A stretch of 64,000 nucleotides of DNA from Silene latifolia. Its lineage: Eukaryota > Streptophyta > Magnoliopsida > Caryophyllales > Caryophyllaceae. A program made the position numbers and the translations under genes. Of the stretch, positions 11,978 through 24,165 are shown one piece after another. Position 1 is the first letter of the stretch; each line of letters opens with the position of its first letter. The notes below the pieces were generated by a model, which worked only from the letters and a program-made list of their open reading frames with translations, was not told the DNA's origin and did no database searches. Location of the stretch: the NCBI RefSeq assembly GCF_048544455.1, contig NC_133534.1, positions 37,324,217-37,388,216 of the forward strand, in the 5' to 3' direction.

Positions 11978-13630
11978 ATGAATAAATCAGGTTCTGCTTA
12001 CTCTTTGTGTTATCTTGAATGCAATTCTGTTTATGATGATACTGAGGATGACCCAGACCTAAACTCAATTGAGACACCTCCCTACATAGCCAAGGAAATA
12101 CTACAAGAGGGGGAAGGGGGACCAGTAATAGAGAATACTGAACCCATCAACGTAAGAACCGAACTAGAACCCCAAGAACTTAGGATAGGGACAACCTTGA
12201 ACCCCACCGAAAGGGCCAGTTTCATAGACCTCCTACACGAGTTCAAAGACGTTTTCGCTTGGTCCTACAAAGACATGCCAGGAATTGACAGGGATATCGC
12301 CGAACATAGAATCCTAATTAAGCCAGGTTTCAAGCCCGTAAAACAGAAGCTTCGTCGAATGAGAACAGAGTGGGCTCTCAAGATTAAGGAAGAAGTCGAT
12401 AAGCAATTCAAACCCGGGTTCAGCAAAGTTTCCGAGTACTCTGACTGGGTAGCCAACATAGTACCCGTACCCAAAAAGGATCAGAGAATCCGTGTTTGTG
12501 TCAATTTTAGAGACTTAAACAAAGCAAGTCCTAAAGATGACTTTACTCTACCATATATCGACATATTGGTGGACAATACCGCAGATCACGCGTTACTATC
12601 TTTCATGGATGGGTACGCGGGTTACAACCAAATCAAGATGGCCATAGAAGACATGCATAAGACCGCCTTTGTCACTCAATGGGGAACCTATTGCTATATG
12701 GTTATGCCTTTTGGGTTAATCAACGTCGGAGCTACATATCAACGCACCTTAACCACACTCCTACATGACATGATGCACAAAGAAGTTGAGGTGTACGTAG
12801 ACGACATGATTGTCAAATCCAAGGATAGAGAGGGGCATATTGCGAACCTTCGCAAATTATTCTTAAGGCTACGAAAGTACAACATGAGGCTCAATCCTCA
12901 AAAGTGCGCGTTCGGAGTAACATCTGGCAAACTCCTGGGATACATCGTTAGCCAGCGAGGTATAGAAATAAACCCTTCCAAAATCAAAGCTCTGATCGAA
13001 ATGTCGCAACCTCAAACGGAGAAAGAAGTCAGAGGATTCCTGGGAAAAGTGTAGTATATAAGTCGATTCATATCGAAACTCACCATGATCTGTGAACCTA
13101 TCTTCAAAAAGCTCAAGAAAACAGATCACACCATGTAGGATGATGACTGTCAAAAGGCGTTCGACCGAATCAAGGAGATATTAGCTAAACCACCCGTGCT
13201 CATGCCACCTCAACGAGATCAACCTCTTGGTTTATATCTCACAGTGACTGAAACAGCCATGGGCGCCATGCTAGCTTAAACCGTAGGAAAGGAAGAAAGG
13301 GCTATCTACTACCTTAGTAAGAAGTTCTTGGAGTACAAGTGCAAATACTCACAACTCGAAAAGACATGCCTCGCTCTTGTGTGGGCAACGAAGAAGCTAC
13401 GCCATTACATGCTTAGCTACTCCGTCAAAAGATACTCCAAAATGGATCCGGTCAAATACCTCCTCGAGAAACCCGTCCTCAACGGACGATTAGCAAGATG
13501 GACATTGATGCTCTCAGAGTTCGATCTCAAATACGTGCTCCTGAAAGTTATAAAAGGGCGCGCCGTTGCCGAATTCTTTGCAGAAAACCCCATCCATGAT
13601 GCACAAACAATAGATACTTGGTCATTTCCA
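11978..13630 (+). pseudogene. Reverse transcriptase and first RNase H of element D
   Basis: Copies element RNA into DNA. RT motifs in order: FKDVFAWSYKDMPGI, VPVPKKD, RVCVNFRDLNKASPKD, LLSFMDGYAGYNQI, MPFGLINVGATYQR and the catalytic YVDDMIVKS (near 12797). RNase H follows from about 13080 with the LEKTCLALVWATKKL and ARWTLMLSEFDLKY blocks. One frame from 11978 to 15397 would carry the whole RT-integrase unit but is broken by stops at 13052, 13136 and 13277 (and later ones), so it is inactive. Confidence 0.88.
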
Positions 13631-14320
13631 GACGAGGATATACTCCAAACCGATGTGGAGTCCTGGGACCTCTACTTTGATAGAGCTTCAAACTTAAGAG
13701 GATTTGGAATATGAGTGTTGCTCATTTCTCCTGATGGTGAGCATACACCGATCTCTGTCAAACTCGACTTCGAGGTGACGAACGATGCTGTAGAATACGA
13801 AGCTTATCTCATTGGACTACAGGCAGTAGTAAGCTTAGGCATTAAAAACCTCCGAGTGCATGGGGATTCGTCCCTGATCATCAATCAAGTTACGGGATCT
13901 TGGAAAATCCGAAGCGAAAGCTTAGCACCTTATCAAGCCAGAATAGACCAAGTCGCCCAATTCTTTGATCACGTGACCTATCTACACCTACCTCGGGAAG
14001 AAAATCAATTTGCGGATGCTTTTGCAAAACTCGCATCTTTGATTAATATGCCAGATAACATGGTGGAAATGCCTTTGTGTATCGAACGACGATCAGAGCC
14101 AGCTTATGTTCACCAAATCACCGATGAAGAGGAAATCACAGAGGAGCCTTGGTTCCAAGCAATCCTAAATTTCAAACTCAACGGTACCTATCCACCGGAT
14201 ATGGACAAAAGGGGACAACACTCTATACGCCTACTAGCTTCCCAATACGTTCTCATGCAAGGAGGGTTATACAAAAGAACACCTCTTGGTGTAATCCTAC
14301 GTTGCATTGATCATTCGTAG
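13631..14320 (+). pseudogene. Second (Tat-type) RNase H of element D
   Basis: Additional RNase H domain typical of Tat elements. Motifs: WDLYFDRASNLRGFG (expected first Asp in a DG context, here DRAS), VEYEAYLIGLQ with the conserved Glu, VHGDSSLIINQV with the second Asp, and ENQFADAFAKLAS with the final Asp. Stops at 13712 (TGA) and 14318 (TAG) interrupt the frame. Confidence 0.85.
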
Positions 14321-15397
14321 GCGTGGAAAGTAATGGAAGAAGTTCATGATGGAGAATGTGGTCCTCACATGAGTGGGCCCATGATGGCGAAGAAAATCAC
14401 ACGTTTGGGGTATTATTGGACCACAATGGAATCCGATTGCATCAAATACGTAATACATTACCACAACTGCCAAATCTTCGGGAATGTACAGCATGTCCCT
14501 CCTTCATTGCTCTATACGATGACATCTCCTTGGCCATTTTCTGCCTGGGAAATTGATATAATCGGGAAGATAACTCCGGCCGGAACAGGAGGTCACTATT
14601 TCATATTGGTGGCAATCGACTATTTCACCAAATGGGTAGAAGCAGCTTCCTACACTAGTCTCACAGCTAAAAACGTGGCAAAGTTCATACAAAACAACAT
14701 CATCTCTCGATACGGTTGCCCACATGAGATCATTAGTGATAATGGAACACATTTCCAAGTCGAGACTGAGCAATTGCTAGCCAAGTACAAAATTAGGCAT
14801 CACCACTCTTCGCCATATAGACCACAGACTAATGGCGCGGTAGAGGCGGCAAACAAGAACGTTGTCACAATTCTCAAGAAAAGGATTGACAACTATCGAG
14901 ATTGGCCAAGCAAAATACCCTTTTCTTTATGGGGATATCGCACATCAGTTAGGACGCCCACTGGGGCCACCCCTTTCTATTTGACCTACGGCATGGAAGT
15001 TGTACATCCAGTCGAGTTAGAAATACCACCATTGCGTATCTTACTCGAAAGTCAAATCCCGGAAGCCGATTGGAAGAGGGATAGATACGAAGAACTCATC
15101 CTCTTGGATGAACGTAGGCTACGTGCATTACATAATGTCCAAACATATCAAGCACGTATCAAACGAGCCTTCAACAAAAGGGTCAAGCCAAGGAACATCA
15201 AGGAAGGAGATTTGGTACTCAAGTCGGTTATAGCTCTTTTACCTGTCGATCCACGGGGAAAATTCAAACCTAATTGGGCTGGGCCATTTCTAGTCAAGTC
15301 CATACTTCCAGGGGGTGCGGTTAGAATCACAGACCTAGATGGGAATGAATTTGCCAACCCTACAAACCTTGACCAACTAAAGCGGTATTATGCCTAG
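14321..15397 (+). pseudogene. Integrase region of element D
   Basis: Inserts the cDNA into the genome. A zinc-binding H..H..C..C region is visible (YWTTMESDCIKYVIHYHNCQ). The DDE core shows WPFSAWEIDIIG, AIDYFTKWVEA, ISDNGTHF and RPQTNGAVEAANK. The C-terminal GPF-like module (FKPNWAGPFLVKS) precedes the stop at 15397. This segment is open but lies downstream of several stops in the same frame. Confidence 0.88.
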
Positions 15398-15945
15398 AAT
15401 AGGAATAAAATGCGCCTCGCGTAACCTCACGTGCCGCTCTTGTGGCACTAAATAAACGGCCCCTGGCCAAGCTGAAATAAGCTAATGTCACTCTGCTCTT
15501 GCATTTTGACAATTTCTCATCCTCATATCGTCAAATAAACTAAATTGCACCTTAAGAGTAAGTAAAAGCTCGTGCTTAGATTCTAAAGTTCATTACAAGC
15601 TCTTGCTTAGAACAATTATTCTTTTACATTTACTCGAACTACGCGCAAGAGTTTGATTTCATTTTTAAATGAATACGTAGGCAATCCTTCACAGGATATA
15701 ACCCATTAATTTCAAAATGTAAATAGAAGGACATCTGCAATTGCATTTGGAATTCGACAAGAATAATAAATAGAAAATCACAATGGTTTCATAACCAATT
15801 AACCTCTTTTATTTCATTAATTTCTAATAATAATAATAATAATAATACGTTACATAATAATAATAATGCTAAAACAAAAATAAAAATAGGCTAGGATTCT
15901 AAAAACCCCACCTTCTTATTACAATAATAATAATAAAGACTTGGG
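15398..15945. other. Spacer between pol and the first antisense gene of D
   Basis: Non-coding stretch between convergent genes. It holds a taat/aat-rich run (15825-15875) and a tacgtaggca block (15676-15690) that has a counterpart on the other strand in the 3' region of element E (35471, 35578). Confidence 0.55.
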
Positions 15946-17448
15946 CTATTCCTCCATCTTCCCTTTGCCCTTGTCATTTTTGTCATACTTCTTGTCACGA
16001 CCTCGAGCCGGACGCTCCTGCGCCACTTCGGACCTAATCATCAACGGTCTTTCTCGAGGCCTAGCCTTCCCATTCTTGTCAATCATTTTGTCCACGACAG
16101 GAGAGGTCTTCGGTTTCTTCGAAGGATGAACAACTCGAAATCCGGCTTCCTCCTCTCCCTCAGTCAGTTGCTTCTCTTTCTCCTTTTCCACTTCGCGCAC
16201 CTTGTAGTCAACGGGCTCGCGCTTCCTCAATCTCTCACGCTCCTCTGGAGTAGTAGCCTTCCTCCACCGCAAATAGGAGTCCAACACCCATAAGGCACTA
16301 ACGGAAGAGTTCAAGAACCACACGTTTCTTTGAACCCATTTAATGACCCACTCCCTTCGGCTCTCAGTAGTAAGCGCCACGGCAGTCTGCGGGACAGTGT
16401 CAAGATTCGGGATCATCTGCTTCAATCTAACCTGCCTCATCAGCCTCTCCGGTAAGATGCATACCATGAATTCCAAGACAGGAATGCACATAGATCGGGT
16501 AGGATCCAAGGAAGATACTCCAGTGACAGATTTGAGATGCCACCACGGTACAACCCATCTAATCAAGGGGCCATCGTCACTCTTGATTTGTTTTCCAGAA
16601 TTGCGGACCGAGTGAAGTCCACCATGTAAAGCCTGGTCCTCATTGCAATCGAGCAAGCATGATAAGAAGGAACATGAACTGGGGGCTCGATCAATCGAAG
16701 GCGCTCCATAAGCCAGACCTGCCAAAAGCGGGTATTGGACAAAAAAAAAACGAAAAAAAAAAACGAAAAAAAACGAAAAAAAAAAAAAGAAAGAGAGAAA
16801 AAGAAAAGTGTTCTTTTACCTGCAGAATAACGGGACTTCCCAAATAAGGTAGGTCGCGATTGGCTTTCCTGTTATCCAAACACAATAAGATCTCTCCTAA
16901 GCATAAACAAGCTGGTCTCCTGCGCAGTTCCATTTGTTCAACTAGGCCCAAGAGACGGGGATCACCTCTCAAATCTTCATCAACATGCCCTTGAAGGACA
17001 TATACATGCAACAAGCAAAACCCAAAAGCCCTTCGCCTGGCAATATAAGAGACGGTGGGGTCGGCCTTGTTAATGAATCGGTCAATAAAGTCCAACATTC
17101 GCACTCCTTTCGAGGTCACTAGACGGTCCTCCTCAATTCTTGTCAATCCAAGCAGGTCTCTAAATTTGTTCTTATACCCTTGGGAAGTAGAAGGAATAGC
17201 AGGCAAGTGTTCTGGGTCCCACCGATCGCGGCAATTTCTTCAGGAAACGGGCAAATGTCACCTCCAGGGAAAGCAAAAACATGATAATTTGGGTCCCAAT
17301 AATCAAGACAAGCATCAAGGAATGGTTTGACCACCTTTATAAGGTTCAAGCTCAACAATGATCCAATATTATAAGCACCCATGTCGTGTTTCTCCATGTT
17401 GGAAAACTCGTTGGTCCACTCTTTTAGACAAATCTCTAAAGTATTCAT
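15946..17448 (-). pseudogene. Antisense accessory ORF 1 of element D
   Basis: Start ATG at 17448, stop at 15946; related by eye to the plus-strand ORF 33537-34993 of element E (shared HVFxFP..ICP..EE..AIGG, ARRRAxxFxLxHxYxL, HWVVPWWHL-like and PERLMRQ blocks, basic C-terminus ending G.GK.EE). The type resembles plant transposon-associated proteins of unknown function (possibly DUF7745-like; low certainty). A 101-bp GT-AG intron (16719-16819, poly-T rich in mRNA sense) sits between ILQ and VWL; element E has no intron there. A -1 frame change follows AIGG near 17218, as in E. A further frameshift lies near 16600. Upstream are a TATA box and a Tat motif. Confidence 0.75.
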
Positions 17449-17530
17449 GATGAATGTTTCTTTTGAGAACTTTATGTAATAAGACGAGGAAGAGACGGAA
17501 GAATTGTGTGAATAAAACCTCTATCGACGT

Positions 17531-17541
17531 CTCTATTTATA
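17531..17541 (-). promoter_or_regulatory. TATA box of antisense ORF 1 of D
   Basis: Minus-strand TATAAATAGAG, 83 bp upstream of the ATG at 17448 and 42 bp downstream of the motif at 17583-17645. Probably the core promoter of the antisense gene (inference). Confidence 0.65.
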
Positions 17542-17582
17542 CTAAAATCTGTTTCCTAAAATCCGTCAGGACGGATACACCT

Positions 17583-17645
17583 GGGAATAGGCGCAGCAGG
17601 TGCTGCGTCTCTTCAAAGGGACGCAGCTCCTGTTGCGCCTCTTCC
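17583..17645. repeat. Tat motif upstream of antisense ORF 1 of D
   Basis: Full two-part copy (gcgcagcaggtgctgcg..ctcttc, then gacgcagctcctgttgcgcctcttcc) like those in the LTR. It lies about 135 bp upstream of the ATG at 17448. Its orientation relative to the downstream promoter is opposite to that in the LTR. Confidence 0.85.
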
Positions 17646-18380
17646 TCAGCATTGTTTCTGTGAATTTCCGCGTTAGATCTTTCTTAAATTCCTTAACGAA
17701 TAATTTCCTATTCATACGGGTTATTATTTTGGTAAATACGTCAAAATTACCATAGTTCGTGTTTTCTAATTTCGCGGATGTGCTTTTCGAGGCAATATCA
17801 GCATTTTCGTCATTTTAGCACACTTATATATTTCTTTCTATTTTCTTCTTTTTTAGGAAATCATTTCTCCAAATTAATGTGATTTATTTCAAACTTATAT
17901 ATTTCTTTTATTTATTTCTTTTTTCGGGAATTATTTCGCTCCCGTCCCACGTTACATTTCTAACTTATAGATTTCTATTTTTTTTCATTTTTTTGGGGGT
18001 AACCCTCCCTACCGTTCGGTCATTTCCAGCAAATTTTTCGCATTTTGGCTTTTTTGCATTTTTTTGCACTTGTGAGTCATTTGTTTTGCGCTAATTTAGG
18101 CCATACATCGTCAAATGTATGTTTTACGTGAACTTCTATATAAATTTCGGCAGCATGACGGCATAAACCGTCATCTACCAAACATGTTCAAAGATAACCT
18201 GCATGTATAAGCAACACAACCCAGCAGCAAAGGCACTCAGACCATCATATACAACCGAAAAAGGGATATGTACAACAAACTGGGGGCTCGAGCCCCAAGC
18301 AAAATCCAAATGTCCAAAATGTAGGTCCTAAAATGTACAAATGTGCAAGATATAGCCAACAGCAAACAACAAAACAAAAA
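17646..18380. other. AT-rich spacer between the two antisense genes of D
   Basis: T-rich non-coding sequence. It holds the upstream region of antisense ORF 1 and the 3' flank of the PMD gene. No domain or further motif copy seen. Confidence 0.5.
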
Positions 18381-21313
18381 CTATTGCCGGTCGCCACCTA
18401 ACTCTGCAACTCTCGCCTCGAGAGCAGTAACCTCGGCGTCGCGAACCTCGAGCTCTATCAGCAAACGAGCTGTCTCCTCCCAAGACTGGGCAAGCTCTCG
18501 CTCCAGCTCACGCTCCCTCTGCCCGCAACAAAATTGGCTCATGTAAATCATTTCAAACACTCATAAGAAAATAAGAAAATTCAAAAATTAAGAAAGGTTC
18601 ATACCTGATGACCTCGACCGCCGACAAGTGCCTCGACGGCAGTAGCTCGCAGCCGGTTGGCTACTCTCCATAACGCCACAAACCGGGACGGCGCAACCTG
18701 CATTTTCAAAAAAGAAGTTCTTAATAATGAGATAAGGACAATCAAATGTGTTCTTACACAAAGATCATGCAAATTAGAGGCTCACCCTCCGAACCAGATG
18801 CTGCCAATCGTCCAGGCCAGCATTCGTCACAGCCACGTCAAAGTCACGCAGCTCGGAGATCGTCGTCCTCCCGGTCGCGTCAGTGTACTCGAGGGTCTCG
18901 GGGTACTCTGGGGGCTCGATGCCCGCCGCCTCGACCTCCTGCAAAGTCAAATGATTTTAATTAATCGGTGATCTTTCATCGTATTCTCAAAAATCGAAAA
19001 TAAAGAAGGATAAAGCACTTACCACAACCGGCCAGTACGCCAACCTCCCGTAGAGGAACGCCGAGTATCCTCACCAGGAAGAAGGAGGGCGTCACCACCA
19101 ACGCCAGCCAAGTCAGCCTCCCTCTCAGCCTCAGAAGGCTCCCTGAACATCGTCCTAGGAGGATCGATGGGAACCGTCAAGAGATCCTGAGAGCACTGAC
19201 GAGCCAAGCACTCACCCAAGTACCACACATGACCCATCGACGTCCTCAACAGCAGCCGGCTCGAGCTCCTAGGTCGAAGGACCTCAGCCACAAAAGGAGG
19301 AGCGTCAGCGTACTCCGCCCAAGGCCTGGGCACCCACTGGGAAAAGACAAGCAAGAAATCATTCTTATGATCGGTAAAAAGTAATAAAGAAGTAAAACGA
19401 ATATAAATGAGATGCTCACGCTATCCAGCTGAAGAGCGTTCACGTCCCGCCGGTAGACACCGTGAGAGGAGCGCTTGCTCCTCGTGCGACACATCACCCA
19501 ATCCCTCACAACGGGATATGCCTTCTCCAGCGGCTCCGTCCTCTTGGGCGAGAGGCTCGGAAAGTAGGAGTACACCCACGCCTGCGAAGCAAGATAGTCA
19601 ATAACGATCTTTCGTAATTCGATAAGGAAAGGAAGTGATTATTAGTCCAAATGAAGGTTCATACCTCCAACAGTAGCCTAGGGCCGACAGCACCAGGAGA
19701 AGTCCCCTTCTCCATCAACTCCGGACGAACCATGGCCCTCATGAAGCGGATGAGGACCGCAAAACCAGCAGTGACCCAGTCCCAACACCCTAGGGAGCTC
19801 AGGTCAGAAAGGAAGGGAAGAAGCTTCGTCGACAGCCTCTCTCCCTTGTCTCCGAGGTAAATCGAAGACAGAAACCACCAATGCCACAAGCGAGCCCTCT
19901 GCTCAGCAGTACAGGGAGGAGGGGCCGTCTCTCTCCCGTCAATCGTCACCAACGCCGGGATCTTTCCCGCGAATTAGTCTTGAACGTAGGAACTGGGCAC
20001 CAAACCAGGCACTGTAACAGCCTTTGGCGACAAGTTCCAGCCGATCAACCTCCGAGCCTCGGCCGAGTCCACCCTCATGGCAGTCTCCGGCCACTCCACA
20101 GCCTCGGTCCCACACGGCAGACCAGAAATCATGCCGTAGTCCTCCAGAGTGACTCCCACCTCACCAAAAGGCATGTGAAAAGTGGAAGTCGTATCCCTAA
20201 ATCGGTCCACGAAAGCGCGGGCCAGGCTAAGGTTAGCCCGCAGCTTCCTCTTCGCGATATCCCTCCAAGCCTGCACCAGGGCGCCGAATGCTCCCCGCTC
20301 GATCATGGCCCGCTCCTCCGCCGACAGCCTCTCGTAGCACTCCATAGCCGTCGTGTAGCCCGAGAACGATCTGATGTTCCCGGCCTCCTATTGTGATTTG
20401 AAACAAAAGCTATCTTTAGTTTGAATAAAATTGGAAAAGAAATTTGAGCGAATGAAACGAAAGAAGATGAGTGATGAGTGATGAATTCAAGATTACCAAG
20501 CTCTTCATCGTCTTATAGGACAGGTTGGCCCGTCTCGGGGCCTCCTCCTCCTCAGCAACCTCCTCCTCGAGGATCTCGTCCTCAGCAACCTCCCCGGCTG
20601 CCCTAGCCGTAGCAAAAGCCTCCTCGAGAGCATGAGAAGCATCGACAGCAGTGTCTATCTCCATGGGAGCTCTCCCATAAGTAGAAGCCTCGTCACCTAC
20701 AAAATTAGGGCATATTTAGGTCGCGTCAAGTGACGACAAGCCTTGATCAGGGGATTTCCGAGTTTTTAGGAGCCCGAAGTCGCTCTTTTCTCGCCATCTT
20801 TGGCCGTATTCCCACAAACCCGATCACGCATGGGGTAATTTGGGTCAATTCAAGCCTAAGTTGAAGCTTAGTCATGGGTTCGAGTCGAAATTTTGACAGC
20901 ATTTCGTTATAACGACGATTATGCCCGAGAAAAGTGTCCTGAAAAAGTCGTTACAAACCAAAATTCCGAGATGATAGGAAGTTTACCCATCATTCAAGGA
21001 TTCCAAATGTCAAGTTTCATCGCAAATGGACAATCCTAAGGCCATTTTCGAAGCAATTTACGGTTTAGCTGTGAAATCGTCTCAATTTCACTCAAATGCC
21101 CAAAACTCAATGAAAATTCGAAACAAATACATGGTTATGATCCTTATACTGCCAATTGGCCATTTACATGGTCAATTTTACAAGGCAAGATCATTTGGGG
21201 GAAAAGCCCCAAATTTTCGACATTTTAGGGTTGAAAACCCTAAATTTTGTCGATCCAATTCGTCCGTTATAGAAGATTAATGCAAGAATGATATACATAC
21301 CTCGATTAGTCAT
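18381..21313 (-). pseudogene. Eight-exon PMD (MAIN-like) gene, antisense in element D
   Basis: Exons by GT-AG sites, minus strand: 21301-21313, 20497-20696, 19665-20387, 19420-19581, 19023-19336, 18786-18938, 18605-18697, 18381-18518; frames join across them, about 598 codons. Exon 3 encodes a plant mobile domain (FVDRFRDTTSTFHMPFGE, GVTLEDYGMISGLP; WHWWFLSSIYLG), a domain shared by Mutator-like transposons and MAIN-family proteins. An acidic N-terminal stretch precedes it and the last exon (REREL..ALEARVAEL) is coiled-coil-like. It is broken by a TAA at 19974-19976 and a one-base frame slip in exon 5 (near 19080). Start chosen because exon 1 (MTNR) joins exon 2 in frame. Fragments in the Tat lineage with this domain are known. 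Confidence 0.85.
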
Positions 21314-21446
21314 GGCTAATGCAAGCTTTTGGATCAAATTTTGCGGAAATGGTTGAAGTTTGAGAGAGAAATTGATGAATTGTGTTTCGAAACAAATGAA
21401 ATAAACCCTCTGTTTCGTCGTGTTTTACGCAGAAAAGACACCTCCA

Positions 21447-21509
21447 GGAACAGACGCAGCAGGTGCTGCGCCTCTTCCAAGAGACGCAGCTCTTGCTGCG
21501 CCTCTTCCT
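21447..21509. repeat. Tat motif upstream of the PMD gene of D
   Basis: Two-part copy (cagacgcagcaggtgctgcg, gcctcttcc, then gagacgcagctcttgctgcg). It lies about 134 bp upstream of the PMD gene start codon. No good TATA box is visible between them, only a weak tttattt. Confidence 0.85.
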
Positions 21510-22001
21510 TAGCTTCTCTTCATACGAATTTTCAAAAATTCGTTATGAGTTCGTTATTTGTGGGCCCATCTTTGGTGCGCCTCTTCCCCGATGCCATTTT
21601 ATCTTTTTTGGTCCGTTTGACGATAATTCTTCGTTCAGACCCGCATTTCTAAGACAATGGCACGTTATCATACATTATTTATTGCTTCCAAGACCTTGCT
21701 TGACACAACGAGCAGGTATTATTTGACAGGTGTTTCGACACGCCTTCATTATATTCCCCCAGCGAGAGTAAGCGGATAGACAATCCCTCTCGAGACATGG
21801 AGATAAATTCCTGATAAGGTTTTCCCCAACGAGAGTTCACGATATACAATCGTCCTCATCGAGTTCTTCTGAAGTTTGTTTGAAGACGACCCAAGCAGAT
21901 TTCTCCCAGCAGTTCCCGCCTGTGTCCTGCTACCCGCAATATTTCCTGTTTCCCCACGGAGTGCGATAAAGGTGTCGTTCTCCAGAGGTTCCCAGACCGG
22001 C
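21510..22001. other. Internal sequence of D before the insertion of F
   Basis: Non-coding; continues at 30241 after element F. Repeated cccca/gcgagag phrases (21757-21900) form a loose internal repeat. No gene recognised. Confidence 0.5.
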
Positions 22002-23090
22002 TGTAACACCCCCATACTCCAAGTGCCTTACCAGGACCACTCAGGTATGAGGACATCACCATCTCGGTCGCCCGAGGTATGATAATCAAATAGACAAAAC
22101 AGAAACAACGTTTATTGTAAATAGTTTAATGAATAAATACAATCCTCAAAACGAAACCAAAGTACGATACAATATTCTCAAATGACTGTTCTAACTGAAA
22201 TGTAAATAAACTAAGGCTACAGCGGAAGACTCCTATCATCTGTCGTGGCATCCCAGCTATCCCAGTACTCATCTCAATACCTGATCAATATCTGCTCACC
22301 ATCCCCGAATGGATCACCGCAGGTTTACAAAACAACATCGGGGTCAGTACTAATCACACAATCAATACAGATAACAGTAGTAAGATAAACAGACAATTTG
22401 AACCGAATCACACACACACACACACACACCACCAACTCCCAACATCTCAATACCGATCGTCCTTTGGACCAGCCTCGCCGATGGGGGCCGCAGCCGTTCC
22501 CACCTAAGCCCCGCTCATCATACGAGCGATAACCCCGTCCCATTAATGTGCACATCCCCTTCCGTGGCGGGTTCCACGAAGGGCGAAACTAGGGCGTGAA
22601 GTCACTCCCGCAAGTGACCCCACTCAGCCGAGAACGCATCTCGAGAACCACAGACAACCAATCACAATCATAATCACCATATCAACAACTAACTACAGCA
22701 CATCACCAATATCCCATCATGGGACTAATACTGAGTAGGAAATCCTACTTGGAAAGCACAACAAGCGAGACGGTATCTGGTTGTATCAAAACGCCTCTTC
22801 TACGAATCCTCCTCCTATCATATAGCACATAAAGACTACACATCACAAACTACTCATAAAAACCCCCAAACCCTAATTTAGGGTTTAACCAAACTTAGCA
22901 AAACATTATAAAAATTGTATTAAAAGCTTACCCTCGACGCAAGGAACTCAACGATACGAACTATGACACGAACTGACCGTCGGAACTCCGGGAATTGCTA
23001 AGAATGCGATTAGGAAGATGAAGTGGCTGCTTTCTTTCTTAAACAGGGTTTTAGGTTTTGTAAAAGTGATTTAAAACAATGACGATTATG

Positions 23091-23098
23091 TTTAAATA
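23091..23098 (-). promoter_or_regulatory. TATA-like box of LTR F
   Basis: Minus-strand TATTTAAA, about 50 bp downstream of the palindrome array. The same box is at 30003-30010 in the other LTR. Weak match, inferred from position. Confidence 0.45.
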
Positions 23099-23148
23099 CC
23101 TTAATCGCGTAATTAACAAAACCCGAGAAAAACTCCCCGTAAACCGGA

Positions 23149-23280
23149 CACTCGATCGAGTACCCCAAGGTACTCGATCGAGTACCCCAGCTACTCGATC
23201 GAGTACCCAACAGGTCAGAAACTATTTTATTTCGCCACTTGCCCTTACTCGACAGAGTAAGGGCTACTCGATAGAGTACC
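23149..23280. repeat. TCGATCGAG palindrome array in 3' LTR F
   Basis: Three clean ACTCGATCGAGT units (23150-23210) plus two degenerate ones (tcgacagagt, tcgatagagt). The array is one 20-bp unit shorter than in the other LTR of the same element. Confidence 0.9.
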
Positions 23281-23308
23281 CCAAGACATATAAATACGGA
23301 GTATTACA

Positions 23309-23322
23309 GTCTTCCCTCCTTA
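23309..23322 (-). other. Polypurine tract of element F
   Basis: Minus-strand aaggagggaagac directly before the 3' LTR start TGTAATACTCC. Confidence 0.75.
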
Positions 23323-23520
23323 AAAGGAACTTCGTCCCCGAAGTTCAAACCACTACTAAACAAAGGTACTCCCTAACATTCCCGACTCAGCAACCGAACA
23401 TAAAACATGATACTAACCCAACTTATTTCGACAAACATCCCGACACAACATATAAAAAGGTGTATAAAACTCTTAAAAAAACTCTCGCGATCATCTCCTA
23501 CCCCCCTAAAAGAAACAAGG

Positions 23521-24165
23521 TTACGTCCCCGTAACCATACATACCTGATCAAAAAGGAAAGGGTAACGCTCTTTCATGATATCCTCTGCCTCCCATGTAG
23601 CTTCCTCAGTCTCGTGGTAAGACCAAAGGATCTTTAGCAAAACTGTCTAACCACTCCTGGTCTTTCTAACCTTTCGGTCTAGAATCTGTTTAGGCACCTC
23701 CAGATATGATAAAGACTCATCCAGCTCTAAGCTCTCTGCCTCCAACACATGTGACGGGTCACTCACATACTTCCGCAGCTGCGATACATGAAACACATTA
23801 TGCACTCTCTCCAACGCAGTCGGTAAAGCCAAACGATAAGCAACTTCCCCAACTCGCTCTAAGATCTCATAAGGCCCTATAAACTTCTGACTTAGCTTGC
23901 CTTTCTTCCCAAATCTCATAACTTCACGCATCGGAGATACTTTCAAAAGAACCTTGTCCCCAACTTGAAACTCTATGTCCCGACGATGTAGATCTGCATA
24001 ACTCTTTTGTCGATCCTGGGCTGCTCTCATCCGTTCCCTGATCATCTTAATCTGTTCCACCATCTCATGCACCATCTCTGGTCCTAAAACCACTGCCTCA
24101 GCACGATCGTCCCAACAGATTGGACTCCTACACCTCCTCCCATATAAAGCCTCAAACGGTGCCAT
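23521..24165 (-). pseudogene. Integrase C-terminus and chromodomain of element F
   Basis: The integrase C-terminal module contains the GPYEILERVGEVAYRLALP block and VHNVFHVSQLRKY. After a stop (TAG near 23647) the same frame continues with a chromodomain-like end: VLLKILWS then EEATWEAEDIM and RYPFLF, ending at TAA 23521-23523. Chromodomains target chromoviruses to chromatin; lack of most of the N-terminal aromatic residues fits the CHDII type of Tekay/Del. The stop would remove the domain. Confidence 0.82.

Larger units (their letters stand above)
22002..23308 (-). repeat. Downstream (3') LTR of element F
   Basis: 1307 bp; on the plus strand begins TGTAACACCC and ends AGTATTACA. Contains a (CA)n run at 22411-22429, the palindrome array near its right end and a TATTTAAA at 23091-23098 (minus). 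No gene. Confidence 0.92.

Noticed and set aside
18381..21313. Host PMD gene independent of transposons
   Set aside because: It lies between the pol and 3' LTR of element D and shares the D-specific motif upstream, so it is cargo of D.
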